Assembly (NCBI RefSeq): GCF_018129685.1
Contig: NZ_JAFCLG010000002.1
Location: 96,001-160,000 of the forward strand
Direction: 5' to 3'
Length of the DNA: 64,000 nucleotides
Source of the DNA: Bradyrhizobium manausense
Lineage (GTDB): Bacteria; Pseudomonadota; Alphaproteobacteria; Rhizobiales; Xanthobacteraceae
Numbering within the stretch: the stretch's first letter is position 1; every line of letters starts with the position of its first letter. The notes below the pieces were generated by a model. The model did not search any database, was not told the DNA's origin, and saw only the letters and a program-made list of their open reading frames with translations. Positions 32,795 to 41,023 of the stretch are shown here, one piece after another. The translations under genes and the position numbers were made by a program.

Positions 32795-34624
32795 TTACAG
32801 CCGGATCGTGCCATCCCCGATCCGCGCAAAGAGCGCGGAATCGAGTGCCACATAGGCACCGGATTTCGGCTCGAGCATGAAGACCGGATCGGCGGACGCG
32901 CCGGGGTCAAAGCCTTCGCGCGCGAGCTCTCCCTTCTTTTGCTTGAACGTCTCGGTCGCATCGAGCTCGCGCGAGATGCGGATGAAGACGGGGCGAGCAT
33001 AGGCCGGCAGGCGCTGCGCGAGGTGCGCGGGCAACGCCTGGATATCAAAACCCTCGTTCACGACGATCGCGCTCATGCCGGCGCGGCCGTCGGCGCCGGG
33101 GACGCTGACGCCATAGGTGGTGGCATCGACGACGCCGGTGAAATCGCGCACGGCATCATTGACCTCCGATGTCGCGACGTTTTCGCCCTTCCAGCGGAAG
33201 GTATCGCCGATGCGATCGACGAAATGGAAGAAGCCCTTGTCGTCGCGCCGCATCAGGTCGCCGGTGCGAAACCAGGCATCGCCCTTGGCAAACACGTCGC
33301 GCAGGATCTTCTTCTCGGTCTCGCCGGCATCGGTATAGCCCTCGAAACGGCCACCGCCTTGATCCGCCGTGCCGATGCGGCCGATCGCCTCGCCCGCCTC
33401 GCCGCGCGCGCAGGCAATGCAGAAGCCCTCGTCGTTGCGCAGCGGCACGCCGCTATCGGGATCGAGCTTGACGAGATCGGCCGGGAAACGATGCGCGAGC
33501 AGCGGCGGGATGCGGCCGATCGCGCCGGGCTGCCCCTCGACGTTGAACAGCGAGAAATTGCCTTCAGTCGCGGCATAGAATTCGAGAATGCGGGGAATGG
33601 CGAAGCGGCCCTGGAAATCCTCCCAGATGTCGCCGCGCAGGCCGTTGCCGCAGACGAGCCGCAGCCGATGACGGTTTTCGTGTTCCGACGGCGGCGCCTT
33701 GAGCAGATAGCGACAGAGCTCGCCGATATACTGGAACAGCGTGCAATCGTGCCGCACGACATCGGACCAGAAGTTCGAGGCCGAGAACTTCTCCGCGATC
33801 ACCACCGAGCCGCCGGCGGCGAGCATGCTGCAGGGCGCGACGATGCCGCCGACCGAATGAAACAGCGGCAGGCAATCATAGAGCCGGTCCTGCGGCGTCG
33901 CGCCGGTGAGGCCGGCGAACCAGAAGCCCCAATTGAGGATGCGGCGGTGGCTGATGCTGGCAGCCTTCGGCAATCCGGTCGTGCCTGACGTGTAGATCAG
34001 CAAGGCGCGGTCGTCGATGGTGACATCGCCGCGCTGTTCCGGCGACAGCGCCCCGTCATCAAGCGCGGCGAGCGCAACATCAATCGCGCGCTCGCTGCGG
34101 GCGTCGCCATGGGTCCAGATTTTTGCCTCGGTCTTCAGATGCGGAGTTGCACCTGCCAGCGTCTGCGCAAGCTCATGCGCGACGATGATATGCGATGGCC
34201 CTGCCACATCGATGCAATGCGCGAGCGATTGGCCGACCAGCCTGGTGTTCAGGAGCGCGACCACACCGCCGACGCGGCTGATACCGACCCAGGCCGCGAC
34301 GTAGTCGATGCCGTTCGGCATGATCAGGCCGACGGTATCACCCTTGGCGATGCCGACCGAGCGCGCCCAGCGCGCATAGCGATTGATGCGCTTCGACAGA
34401 CCGTCATAGTCGAGGGTTGCGTCATCCATGACCAGCGCGACGCGGTCCGGCTGGCGCCTTGCCCAATCGTCGACGACGTCGGCGAACAGGCGCCGGGGCA
34501 AAGTCTCGATCCGCGCCGTCAGCTCGATGGCCTTCAGCCAGATCTTTGAAGCCGACGGCGCGCGCACGGCTTGGGCTTGGGCTTGGGCTTGGGCTTGGGC
34601 TTGGTCGACGACGCCGGTGGTCAT
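32795..34624 (-). CDS. Long-chain acyl-CoA synthetase, FATP/FadD-like
   Basis: 609 residues. ATP P-loop ALLIYTSGTTGLPKAASISHRRILNW, EFYAATEGNFSLFNVEG (A5), WFRTGDLMRRDDKGFFHFVDRIGDTFRWKGENVATSEV (A7/A8) and the C-terminal LDATETFKQKKGELAREGFDP. This pattern is that of very-long-chain acyl-CoA synthetases/FATP proteins. The product is an acyl-CoA at the inner membrane. The N-terminus has six Gln-Ala pairs (residues 8-19) coded by six exact GGCTTG hexamers (34566-34601). It lies 150 bases upstream of the ACP module on the same strand. Confidence 0.93.
   Translation of the reverse strand: MTTGVVDQAQAQAQAQAQAVRAPSASKIWLKAIELTARIETLPRRLFADVVDDWARRQPDRVALVMDDATLDYDGLSKRINRYARWARSVGIAKGDTVGLIMPNGIDYVAAWVGISRVGGVVALLNTRLVGQSLAHCIDVAGPSHIIVAHELAQTLAGATPHLKTEAKIWTHGDARSERAIDVALAALDDGALSPEQRGDVTIDDRALLIYTSGTTGLPKAASISHRRILNWGFWFAGLTGATPQDRLYDCLPLFHSVGGIVAPCSMLAAGGSVVIAEKFSASNFWSDVVRHDCTLFQYIGELCRYLLKAPPSEHENRHRLRLVCGNGLRGDIWEDFQGRFAIPRILEFYAATEGNFSLFNVEGQPGAIGRIPPLLAHRFPADLVKLDPDSGVPLRNDEGFCIACARGEAGEAIGRIGTADQGGGRFEGYTDAGETEKKILRDVFAKGDAWFRTGDLMRRDDKGFFHFVDRIGDTFRWKGENVATSEVNDAVRDFTGVVDATTYGVSVPGADGRAGMSAIVVNEGFDIQALPAHLAQRLPAYARPVFIRISRELDATETFKQKKGELAREGFDPGASADPVFMLEPKSGAYVALDSALFARIGDGTIRL
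34566..34601. repeat. Hexanucleotide tandem repeat, six copies of GGCTTG
   Basis: Six exact GGCTTG units (CAAGCC on the coding strand) inside the 5' end of the acyl-CoA synthetase gene. They encode (Gln-Ala)6. Change in copy number would keep the frame and alter only the length of the tail. Confidence 0.95.
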
Positions 34625-34858
34625 GCCGTTGATGCTTTCGAGCGGTATCTGCTTGTTGCGGGCAGCTTAGCCCGCGGGCCCTGCCCAGGTGTTAAGAGAC
34701 AAGGTAAAACCCGGTTAGCTCTCCATCAACTGCGATCATCCTTTACCAAACAGGCGGGAACGGCGTGCGGCCCGGCGCGATTCTTGCGATAGCAAATCCG
34801 GCAATACGGCGCGGCGCGCGCAGCCCCTCGCCTCGCGCGAGATGAATTGGAGGCCACG

Positions 34859-35839
34859 ATGATCACCAGGCGATATTTCCTTCAGACCGCGACTTGCGCC
34901 GCGGCCGCGCTCGCGGCGCCGCGTGCCTTTGCGCTCGGCAATACGTCCTACCCCTCGCGCAGCGTGAAATGGGTGGTGCCTTACGCACCCGGTGGCGCCA
35001 CCGACGTGCTGTCGCGGCTGATCTGCCAGCGGCTCTCCGACCGGCTCGGCCAGACCTTCGTCGTCGAGAACAAGCCCGGCGCCGGCAGCAATATCGGCAC
35101 GCAGGCGGTGATCGCCTCCGCGCCGGACGGCTACACGCTGCTGCTCACCTCGACTGCAAATGCGATCAACGCCTCATTCGATCCCACGCTGCCGTATGAC
35201 TTTGCCAAAGGCATCGCACCGGTCGCCGGCGTTGCGCGGATTCCACTGGTGCTGGTCGTCAACACCGATCTGCCGGTGAAAAGCGTCGCTGACTTCATCG
35301 CCTACGCCAAGGCCAATGTCGGCAAGATGTCGATCGCATCCTCCGGCATCGGCACGTCGCTGCATCTCTCCGGCGAGCTGTTCAAATCGATGGCCGGCGT
35401 GCAGTTCACCCATGTGCCGTATCGCGGCTCCGCGCCGGGCTTGACCGACGTGATGAGCGGCCAGATCCAGGGCATGTTCGACAACGTCACCTCGTCCTTC
35501 GAGCTGGTGCGCGCCGGCAAGCTGCGTGCGCTCGGCGTCACCACACGCGAGCGCTCGGACACCCTGCCAGACGTGCCGCCGATCGCGGACACGCTGCCCG
35601 GCTACGAGACATCGTCCTTCTACGGCGTCGGCGCGCCCTACGACACGCCGCGCGAAATCGTCGACCTGCTCAATCGCGAGATCGATACGGCGCTATCCGA
35701 CGCCGAGATCAAGGCGCGCATTGCCGAGCTCGGCGCCATCCCGTTGCACGGCGATGCCGGCGAGTTCGCTCGCATGCTCGCCGCCGAGACCGAACGCTGG
35801 CGCAAGGTGGTATCGCTGGCGGGGATCAAGAAGGAATAG
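34859..35839 (+). CDS. TctC/Bug family tripartite transporter substrate-binding protein
   Basis: 326 residues from ATG 34859, with GGAGG six bases upstream; a TTG at 34847 is in frame but less likely. The signal peptide has a twin-arginine-like motif, TRRYFLQTATCAAAALAAPRAFA. The mature protein is a clear Bug protein: YPSRSVKWVVPYAPGGATDVLSRLICQRLSDRLGQTFVVENKPGAGSNIGTQAVIASAPDGYTLLLTS and the HVPYRGSAPGLTDVMSGQIQGMFDNV block. Bug proteins bind carboxylates in the periplasm. No TctAB membrane genes are near, so it is an orphan binding protein, a frequent case in this group. Confidence 0.92.
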   Translation: MITRRYFLQTATCAAAALAAPRAFALGNTSYPSRSVKWVVPYAPGGATDVLSRLICQRLSDRLGQTFVVENKPGAGSNIGTQAVIASAPDGYTLLLTSTANAINASFDPTLPYDFAKGIAPVAGVARIPLVLVVNTDLPVKSVADFIAYAKANVGKMSIASSGIGTSLHLSGELFKSMAGVQFTHVPYRGSAPGLTDVMSGQIQGMFDNVTSSFELVRAGKLRALGVTTRERSDTLPDVPPIADTLPGYETSSFYGVGAPYDTPREIVDLLNREIDTALSDAEIKARIAELGAIPLHGDAGEFARMLAAETERWRKVVSLAGIKKE

Positions 35840-35890
35840 CAGGCGGCTCCTGCGCGCAAAAGACCGCGCCGGAAACCTGATCACGCCGGG

Positions 35891-36175
35891 TCAGTACGCC
35901 CTTCTCTGACGCCTGCGCGGCTGGTGCTCGTCGAAAGCGTAGTAGGGATTGACGTCGCAGCTGGCCGCGAGGCCCGATGCCGTGGCGCGGCACTGCTCCA
36001 GCGACGTGAAGGAGCAGTCGAAATAGCCGCCGCCACCACCGCCACCCAAGCCGCCACCGCCACCCGAATATCTGTGCATGCAAACCGGGTAGCGCGGATC
36101 ATAGGTCTGTGCACTGGCATCTGCCGCCGCGAGCAGCGTGGCAACGGCGGCAAGGGTCAGGAGAGGCAGGCGCAT
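35891..36175 (-). CDS. DUF3551 small exported protein
   Basis: 94 residues with signal peptide (LLTLAAVATLLAAADASAQ). The mature part has the DUF3551 cysteine pattern: YPVCMHRYSGG...YFDCSFTSLEQCRATASGLAASCDVNPYYAF, four cysteines that probably form two disulfides in the periplasm. The Gly-rich insert between the first two Cys (GGGGGLGGGGGGG) is unusually long. It ends in a basic tail (HQPRRRQRRAY). The family is abundant in Bradyrhizobium and of unknown function. A near-match to the EcfG promoter lies upstream (36236-36261). Confidence 0.9.
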   Translation of the reverse strand: MRLPLLTLAAVATLLAAADASAQTYDPRYPVCMHRYSGGGGGLGGGGGGGYFDCSFTSLEQCRATASGLAASCDVNPYYAFDEHQPRRRQRRAY

Positions 36176-36235
36176 CGGACATTTCCTCGCATTCGTGGCG
36201 CCGGCGGATCTGCCGCCGACGGCCTCCTATGACAC

Positions 36236-36261
36236 AACACCACAGCGGAAGCGACTGTTCC
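36236..36261 (-). promoter_or_regulatory. Possible EcfG-type promoter of the DUF3551 gene (one mismatch)
   Basis: Minus strand GGAAC (36261-36257), 17 bases, TGTT (36239-36236). One of nine bases differs from consensus. The start codon is about 60 bases downstream. Confidence 0.4.
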
Positions 36262-36298
36262 TGAGGACAATGACGGCAAGGTGAGTGCACTGCACCGG

Positions 36299-38176
36299 CT
36301 AGCCGCCCAGCCCCTGCAGAACGAGACGGTTCAGCCGCGCAGCAAATGCGGCCGGATCCTCCGGCAGTTCGCCATCCAGGATCTGCGCCTGTTCGAGCAG
36401 GAGCAGGCTGAGATCGTCGACCGTCTTGGAACCCGCCTGGGCCTTGGTGATCGCCGCAACCATCGGGTGGCGCAGATTGATCTCCAGGATCGGCTTGGTA
36501 CGCATGCCGCGGTTCTGCTGCGCCAGGATGCGCTCGAGCTCGCGGCTCGGACCCTGGCTGTCGGCGACAAGGCAGGAGGCGGAGCTGGTCAGGCGCGTCG
36601 AGGCCTTGACATCGCTGACGCGCTCGCCGAGCGCCGCCTTGATGACGGCGATGGTGGCGGCCTCGTCTGCCGCGGGCTCGTCCTTCTTCGCCTCGTCCTT
36701 GTCGTCGACGCGCGGGATCAGGTCGAGATTGAGGTCGCCCTGACTGAGCGACTTCAGCGGCTTGCCCTCGAACTCCGTCGGCATGGAAGTCCAGAAGGCG
36801 TCGACCGGATCGGACAGCAGCAGCACCTCGATGCCCCGCGCGGCCGCGGCTTCCAGCCGCGGGCTGGACTTCAGCCGCTCGATGCTCTCACCGACCAGAT
36901 AATAGATCTCGGTCTGGTTGGGCTTGAAATCGGCGACGACGTCCTTGAGCGCGCGCTTCTCGCCTGAAGTGGTGGTGAAGCGCGACAGCGCCAGCAGCTT
37001 CTCGCGGCGCTCGAAATCCTCGTAGATGCCCTCTTTCAGCACGGCACCGAAGGCGTCCCAGATTTTTGTGAAATTCTCGGCGTCCTTCTCGGCGAGGGTT
37101 TCGAGCTCGTTGACGACGCGGGTCGCCACCGCCTTGCGGATCTGCGCCAGCTGCGGGTTGTTCTGCAGCATCTCGCGCGAGATGTTGAGCGGAAGGTCCT
37201 CGCTGTCGACGACGCCGCGGATGAAACGAAGATAGCCCGGCAAAAGGTCCGCATCGTCGGTTATGAAGACACGGCGGACATAGAGCTTGACGCGGCCCTT
37301 GCGGTTCGGCTCGAACAGGTCGAACGGCTTCGTCGACGGCGCAAACAGCAGCACGGCGTAGGAATAACGCCCCTCTGCGCGATAATGCAGCGTCATCGCG
37401 GGATCGTCGAAGGCGGAGGCGATCTGCTGATAGGCCTTCTTGTAGTCTTCCGCCGTCAGCTCCGATTTCGAACGCTGCCACAGCGCGCTCGCCGAATTGA
37501 TCTGGCGCGGCTCGCCCTCTTCCGGCACCAGTTCGATCGGGAAGAGAATGTTGTCGGAATAGGCGCTGACGATGCGCTCGATCTCGTATTTTTCGAGATA
37601 TTTCTTCGCGTCATCCTTCAGGTGCAGGATGATCTCGGTGCCGCGTGCCACGCGTGCCGCCTCGTCCTCGCCGGCACGCGCGATCTCGAAGCCGGAGCCG
37701 CCTGACGACGTCCAGGTCCAGACGTCGCTTTCGCCGGCGCGGCGGCTGATGACGACGATCTTCTCGGCGACCATGAAGGCGGAATAGAAGCCGACGCCGA
37801 ACTGGCCGATCAGGCCGAGACCGTCCTTGGCCTCCTTCAGCTTCGACACGAAGGCCTTGGTGCCGGAGCGGGCGATGGTGCCGAGATGGTCGATCAGCTC
37901 CTGCCGCTCCATGCCGATGCCGTTGTCGGCGATGACAAGCGTCGCAGCTGTCTTGTTCGGGGTAATGCGGATCTTGAGCGCGTCGCCCTCGCCCAGCAGG
38001 GCCGGATTGGCGATCGCCTCGTAGCGCAGCTTGTCGCAGGCATCAGAGGCGTTGGAGACGAGCTCACGGAGGAAGATGTCGGTCTCCGAATAGACGGAAT
38101 GCACCATCAGGTGCAGCAGTTCGGAAACCTCGGCCTGGAAAGGCTGCGTATGCGTGGCCGTATCGGACGTCGTCAT
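36299..38176 (-). CDS. htpG: Chaperone protein HtpG (Hsp90)
   Basis: ATP-dependent Hsp90 chaperone of the cytoplasm, 625 residues, full length. GHKL ATPase motifs: [73 protein letters not shown]. Middle-domain motifs [48 protein letters not shown] with the conserved Arg that contacts ATP. The dimerisation domain ends in [12 protein letters not shown] heat-shock-type promoter (38212-38239) fits upstream. Confidence 0.97.
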   Translation of the reverse strand: MTTSDTATHTQPFQAEVSELLHLMVHSVYSETDIFLRELVSNASDACDKLRYEAIANPALLGEGDALKIRITPNKTAATLVIADNGIGMERQELIDHLGTIARSGTKAFVSKLKEAKDGLGLIGQFGVGFYSAFMVAEKIVVISRRAGESDVWTWTSSGGSGFEIARAGEDEAARVARGTEIILHLKDDAKKYLEKYEIERIVSAYSDNILFPIELVPEEGEPRQINSASALWQRSKSELTAEDYKKAYQQIASAFDDPAMTLHYRAEGRYSYAVLLFAPSTKPFDLFEPNRKGRVKLYVRRVFITDDADLLPGYLRFIRGVVDSEDLPLNISREMLQNNPQLAQIRKAVATRVVNELETLAEKDAENFTKIWDAFGAVLKEGIYEDFERREKLLALSRFTTTSGEKRALKDVVADFKPNQTEIYYLVGESIERLKSSPRLEAAAARGIEVLLLSDPVDAFWTSMPTEFEGKPLKSLSQGDLNLDLIPRVDDKDEAKKDEPAADEAATIAVIKAALGERVSDVKASTRLTSSASCLVADSQGPSRELERILAQQNRGMRTKPILEINLRHPMVAAITKAQAGSKTVDDLSLLLLEQAQILDGELPEDPAAFAARLNRLVLQGLGG

Positions 38177-38211
38177 GCGTTTACCCGGTCAATCAATGGG
38201 AGAAAGCCCGG

Positions 38212-38239
38212 ATATAGCGCGATGGGATAGGGGATCAAG
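38212..38239 (-). promoter_or_regulatory. Possible RpoH (heat-shock) promoter of htpG
   Basis: Minus strand CTTG (38239-38236), 17 bases, GCTATAT (38218-38212), which fits the alphaproteobacterial heat-shock pattern CTTG-N17/18-CYTATNT with one mismatch. The htpG ATG is about 35 bases downstream. Confidence 0.5.
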
Positions 38240-38298
38240 TGGACACGCAAATTCGCCGTCCTCAGGGGAGAGCGCTCTTGCGCGAAGGCCGACGCGGA

Positions 38299-38730
38299 TC
38301 AGGTCACGCAGCGGCCGGGCTGCAGCAGTTTTGCCACCTCTGTCAGGGAGCTGACCATCGGCTCGCAGGCGATCGTCGGCTTGCGGCCCGTCTTCAGCAG
38401 CGTCGGCGCCGGCTTGGCATTACCGGTCTCGATGGCCCCTTGGACGCGAAGCAGCACCGACGTATCGGGCAGGTCGTTCAGCCGCATCGAGACGGTGCGG
38501 GTGGGAACCGCTGAAGGCTTCATCTCGGCAAGGCGGTCGGACTTGCCGGTGCGATTGACGTTATGACTTGCCACATTGCGACCCGAGGTCTGGCCCGGCT
38601 GATCAGCCAGCGCTTCCCAGCGGTCGGCCAGATCGTGCCCGGAGGCCAGTTGGACGGCGCCCACCTGAACGGCGCCAAGCGTCGCAGCGATGGCGACGGC
38701 ACCAAAGAATACCTTTTGAATCTGCAGCAT
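38299..38730 (-). CDS. Small exported hypothetical protein
   Basis: 143 residues from ATG 38730 (MLQIQKVFFGAVAIAATLGAVQVGAVQLASG, signal peptide or anchor). The mature protein is basic and hydrophilic with two cysteines near the end (IACEPMVSSLTEVAKLLQPGRCVT), which could form a disulfide; this Cys-x(20)-Cys end is seen in several short secreted rhizobial proteins. No named family is recognised. The upstream region has a near-match to the EcfG promoter. An in-frame start at 38769 is less likely because it adds a non-signal stretch. Confidence 0.7.
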   Translation of the reverse strand: MLQIQKVFFGAVAIAATLGAVQVGAVQLASGHDLADRWEALADQPGQTSGRNVASHNVNRTGKSDRLAEMKPSAVPTRTVSMRLNDLPDTSVLLRVQGAIETGNAKPAPTLLKTGRKPTIACEPMVSSLTEVAKLLQPGRCVT

Positions 38731-38767
38731 GGTTGTCGGTCCCTCGCCCCATGGCGATCGCGGGAAC

Positions 38768-38793
38768 AACGTGAAGGGAGGCCCCGAGTTTCC
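38768..38793 (-). promoter_or_regulatory. Possible EcfG-type promoter (one mismatch)
   Basis: Minus strand GGAAA (38793-38789), 17 bases, CGTT (38771-38768). Only the last base of the -35 differs from GGAAC. It lies about 40 bases before the exported protein's start. Confidence 0.4.
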
Positions 38794-38862
38794 CAGGCGT
38801 TAAGATCACTTAACCGTGTGCGAAAAAGACACCGCTCCAGAAAAATTTTGCAGGCGCCTGGA

Positions 38863-38886
38863 ACGACTCCCGCGCCCGGGAGTCGT
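38863..38886 (-). terminator. Perfect 10-bp hairpin between two minus-strand genes
   Basis: ACGACTCCCG (38863-38872) and CGGGAGTCGT (38877-38886) around CGCC. A second perfect hairpin, GGCGCGACTG (38932-38941) / CAGTCGCGCC (38951-38960), followed on the plus strand by TTACTTTT, is 46 bases away. Both are downstream of the SnoaL-like gene. Confidence 0.55.
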
Positions 38887-38977
38887 CTCAGCAGCCGGCT
38901 ATTCCCCCTGCCCCATAAGCCGGCGACGTAGGGCGCGACTGTGGTGATGCCAGTCGCGCCTTACTTTTGTCTGGGGC

Positions 38978-39592
38978 TCACTTTCCCTTCCCAGCCAGCC
39001 ACTCCCGCCCCTCGCCGTAGAGCTTCTCGACCTCGGGGCCGATCAGGCCCGGCATGTCGCGCTTGACCTTGTAGCCGATCAGCTCCTGCATATAGGCGAG
39101 ATGGCGGTAGCCTTCGGGCAGCGCTGCGAGCGCTTGGCTGTCGAGGCGAAGCTCTGCTGCGGGATCGACCGGGTCGATGCGGTCCTTCTCGTAGATCGGC
39201 TGGCGGCGGACGATGCCCCATTGGCCAATACCTGATTGGTTCTGCCGCTTCTCCAGGAAATCATAGAAGCGCCCGGTGCAGACAACGTCGCAGAGCACGT
39301 CGTGCACCAGGGCCCGCTGCGAGATCGTCATCTTGGTCTGCGCAATGGCCCGCTCCCCTGAAAGGTCAATGCTGGTGCCGCCGAGGAAATGCAGGATGCG
39401 CACGCCCTTGGCGAAGCCTTCCTGGCTGACGCGCATGAAATCCCGCGCCGGCCCCTGAAACCAGGTGGCGGACATCCAGCCCTCTTCATGCCAGACGGTG
39501 GCAAAGCGCTCCCAGTCACCGGCGTCACGCCACACCGCCCAGTTCTCGACGAGATCGCGAATGGCGAGGCGGTCGAGCAGTTGCTGGTCCAT
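38978..39592 (-). CDS. SnoaL-like/NTF2-fold protein
   Basis: 204 residues from ATG 39592, with GGAG eight bases upstream. The first half has the SnoaL_4 pattern of a cone-shaped NTF2 fold: LLDRLAIRDLVENWAVWRDAGDWERFATVWHEEGWMSATWFQGPARDFMRVSQEGFAKGVRILHFLGGTSIDLSGERAIAQTKMTISQRALVHDVLCDVVCTGRFYDFLEKRQ. These folds act as isomerases, hydrolases or ring-dioxygenase small subunits; this one has no partner gene nearby. The C-terminal third (DSQALAALPEGYRHLAYMQELIGYKVKRDMPGLIGPEVEKLYGEGREWL) is an extra helical part. Three 11-bp tandem repeats lie about 70 bases upstream (39662-39694). Confidence 0.82.
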   Translation of the reverse strand: MDQQLLDRLAIRDLVENWAVWRDAGDWERFATVWHEEGWMSATWFQGPARDFMRVSQEGFAKGVRILHFLGGTSIDLSGERAIAQTKMTISQRALVHDVLCDVVCTGRFYDFLEKRQNQSGIGQWGIVRRQPIYEKDRIDPVDPAAELRLDSQALAALPEGYRHLAYMQELIGYKVKRDMPGLIGPEVEKLYGEGREWLAGKGK

Positions 39593-39661
39593 GGGCACAT
39601 CTCCACGTCGGGGCGATGCGCAAGGTATGAGTGGCGAACGAGACGCCCGTCAAGCGGCTCG

Positions 39662-39694
39662 AACGGCCAAGAAACGGCCAAGAAACGGCCAAGA
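39662..39694. repeat. 11-bp tandem repeat, three exact copies
   Basis: AACGGCCAAGA occurs three times without a break at 39662, 39673 and 39684. It lies in the gap between the SnoaL-like gene and phyR, 70 bases before the start of the first. Confidence 0.95.
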
Positions 39695-39758
39695 AAAATC
39701 CGGCGCGCCTTTCAGCACGCCGGATTATCGTTGTCGCAAGATTTGGTTCGCCAGCGCT

Positions 39759-40565
39759 TTACGCCGCCGGCGCCTTCGGCGCACGGTTGCGCGAGTTGCG
39801 CTGGAAGAACAACGCCTGGCTCGCCACCGCCGACACCATCGCGGGCTGGAACGGCTTTGAGATCAGGAATGCCGGCTCGGGGCGCTCGCCGGTGAGGAAG
39901 CGCTCGGGATAGGCGGTGATGAACACCACCGGCACCTCGAAGGTGCGCAGCAGCTCGTTGACGGCATCCAGGCCCGAGGAGCCGTCGGCGAGCTGGATGT
40001 CGGCGAGGATCAGGCCCGGCCGCTTGTTCTTGGCCAGCGCCACCGCATCAGCGTGGGTGCGCGCGACGCCGACGACATTGTGGCCGAGATTCTTCACCAG
40101 ACTCTCGAGGTCCATGGCGATGAAGGTCTCGTCCTCGATGATCAGGACGTCGGTAGCGATTTCCGCCGCCATCTCGCGGCCGGCGGCATCGGCAAGCCGG
40201 CGCGTCTCGGCAACATCGGTGCCGAGGACAAAGGCGACTTCCTCTTCCGAAAAGCCCTCGAGCGAGAGCAGCAGGAAGGCCTGACGCGGCAGCGGCGTGA
40301 TGTTCGAGAGCCGCCGCTCCGGCGGCATTGGCAGGGTTGCCACTTCGGCATCGTCATTGACCGAGACCGAATTCCAGATCTGGGTGAACAGCCGGAACAA
40401 GCCGGCCCGCGGCCCGTGGCTCTCGTCGAGCACCGAGGGATCTCCCAGCATGGCTTCCAACATGGCTGCGACATAGGCGTCGCCGGAGGCCTGGCTGCCC
40501 GTCAGGGCGCGCGCATACCGGCGCAACAATGGCAAGTGTTCAGCAACGAGCTGTGAACGGGACAT
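39759..40565 (-). CDS. phyR: General stress response regulator PhyR
   Basis: 268 residues from ATG 40565 (MSRSQLVAEHLPLLRRYARAL). An N-terminal ECF sigma-factor-like domain lacks true DNA binding (LPRQAFLLLSLEGFSEEEVAFVLGTDVAETRRLADAAGREMAAEI). A C-terminal receiver domain follows with the phosphoacceptor Asp in GLILADIQLADGSSGLDAV, acidic pocket in VLIIEDETFIAMDL and the Lys in LISKPFQP. Phosphorylated PhyR binds the anti-sigma factor NepR through its sigma-like domain and so frees EcfG. It is divergent from nepR-ecfG, the standard rhizobial layout. No HWE sensor kinase is in the window. Confidence 0.96.
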   Translation of the reverse strand: MSRSQLVAEHLPLLRRYARALTGSQASGDAYVAAMLEAMLGDPSVLDESHGPRAGLFRLFTQIWNSVSVNDDAEVATLPMPPERRLSNITPLPRQAFLLLSLEGFSEEEVAFVLGTDVAETRRLADAAGREMAAEIATDVLIIEDETFIAMDLESLVKNLGHNVVGVARTHADAVALAKNKRPGLILADIQLADGSSGLDAVNELLRTFEVPVVFITAYPERFLTGERPEPAFLISKPFQPAMVSAVASQALFFQRNSRNRAPKAPAA

Positions 40566-40603
40566 CCCCACTCCATTCATTTCAGGCCAAACCATCAAAA
40601 TCA

Positions 40604-40630
40604 GGAACTGCGAGAGGAGGCCCGGGTTCC
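40604..40630. promoter_or_regulatory. Two-way EcfG-type promoter between phyR and nepR
   Basis: Plus strand: GGAAC (40604-40608), 16 bases, GGTT (40625-40628), aimed at nepR-ecfG. Minus strand over the same bases: GGAAC (40630-40626), 16 bases, AGTT (40609-40606), aimed at phyR. The -35 of each direction overlaps the -10 of the other. A further minus-strand site, GGAAC (40670-40666)-N16-CGTC (40649-40646), also points at phyR. Each has one mismatch to GGAAC-N16/17-CGTT. Confidence 0.65.
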
Positions 40631-40661
40631 CCTACTGGGGCTGATGACGCCCCAGCTCAAG

Positions 40662-40689
40662 AAAAGTTCCCTGGGTGGGGGAACTTTTT
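40662..40689 (+). terminator. Terminator-like hairpin in the nepR leader
   Basis: AAAAGTTCCC (40662-40671) and GGGAACTTTT (40679-40688) pair perfectly around TGGGTGG and are followed by one more T. On the plus strand it lies between the EcfG-type promoter and nepR, about 100 bases before the nepR start, so it may act as an attenuator. Confidence 0.5.
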
Positions 40690-40786
40690 GTCGAAGCTGG
40701 AATTGAGATTGTCCAGGGAACGGCTCCCGGTTGAGAAAACTTCTCTATTTTGCAGTCACTTAACTCGGGGAAACGTGGAACAGGTC

Positions 40787-41023
40787 ATGAAAGATCTCAA
40801 GTCTCAAGCCAGCAAAAGCACGACCCCCGGCAAGGGAGGCCTCACTCCGGAGATCCAATCCCGGATCGGGCACCAATTGCGCGCCATGTACGACGACGTC
40901 GTACGGCAGGGGGTCCCCGACCGGTTCGCGGAACTGATCAAGAAACTTGATGCGCCGGGAGGCGGATCTCAGGATGAAAATGGTGCCGGGGGCTCCAACG
41001 ACAACAACCATGGGAGGGACTAA
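40787..41023 (+). CDS. nepR: Anti-sigma factor NepR
   Basis: 78 residues from ATG 40787 (MKDLKSQASKSTTPG). The conserved NepR core is present: LTPEIQSRIGHQLRAMYDDVVRQGVPDRFAELIKKLD, with the IG..LR..Y..V...PVPDRF pattern in which the usual E-P is replaced by Q-G. Two helices of this core bind EcfG, and are taken up by phosphorylated PhyR. The ends are disordered and polar. Its stop overlaps the ecfG start by one base (TAATG), which couples the two proteins. A longer frame back to 40529 would cross the promoter region and is rejected. Confidence 0.93.
   Translation: MKDLKSQASKSTTPGKGGLTPEIQSRIGHQLRAMYDDVVRQGVPDRFAELIKKLDAPGGGSQDENGAGGSNDNNHGRD

Noticed and set aside
39662..39694. CRISPR-like array
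   Set aside because: The three 11-base units have no spacers and no cas genes are near. It is a plain tandem repeat.
40529..40786. 86-residue N-terminal extension of nepR
   Set aside because: It would cover the EcfG-type promoter and the hairpin. NepR proteins are short, and ATG 40787 fits.
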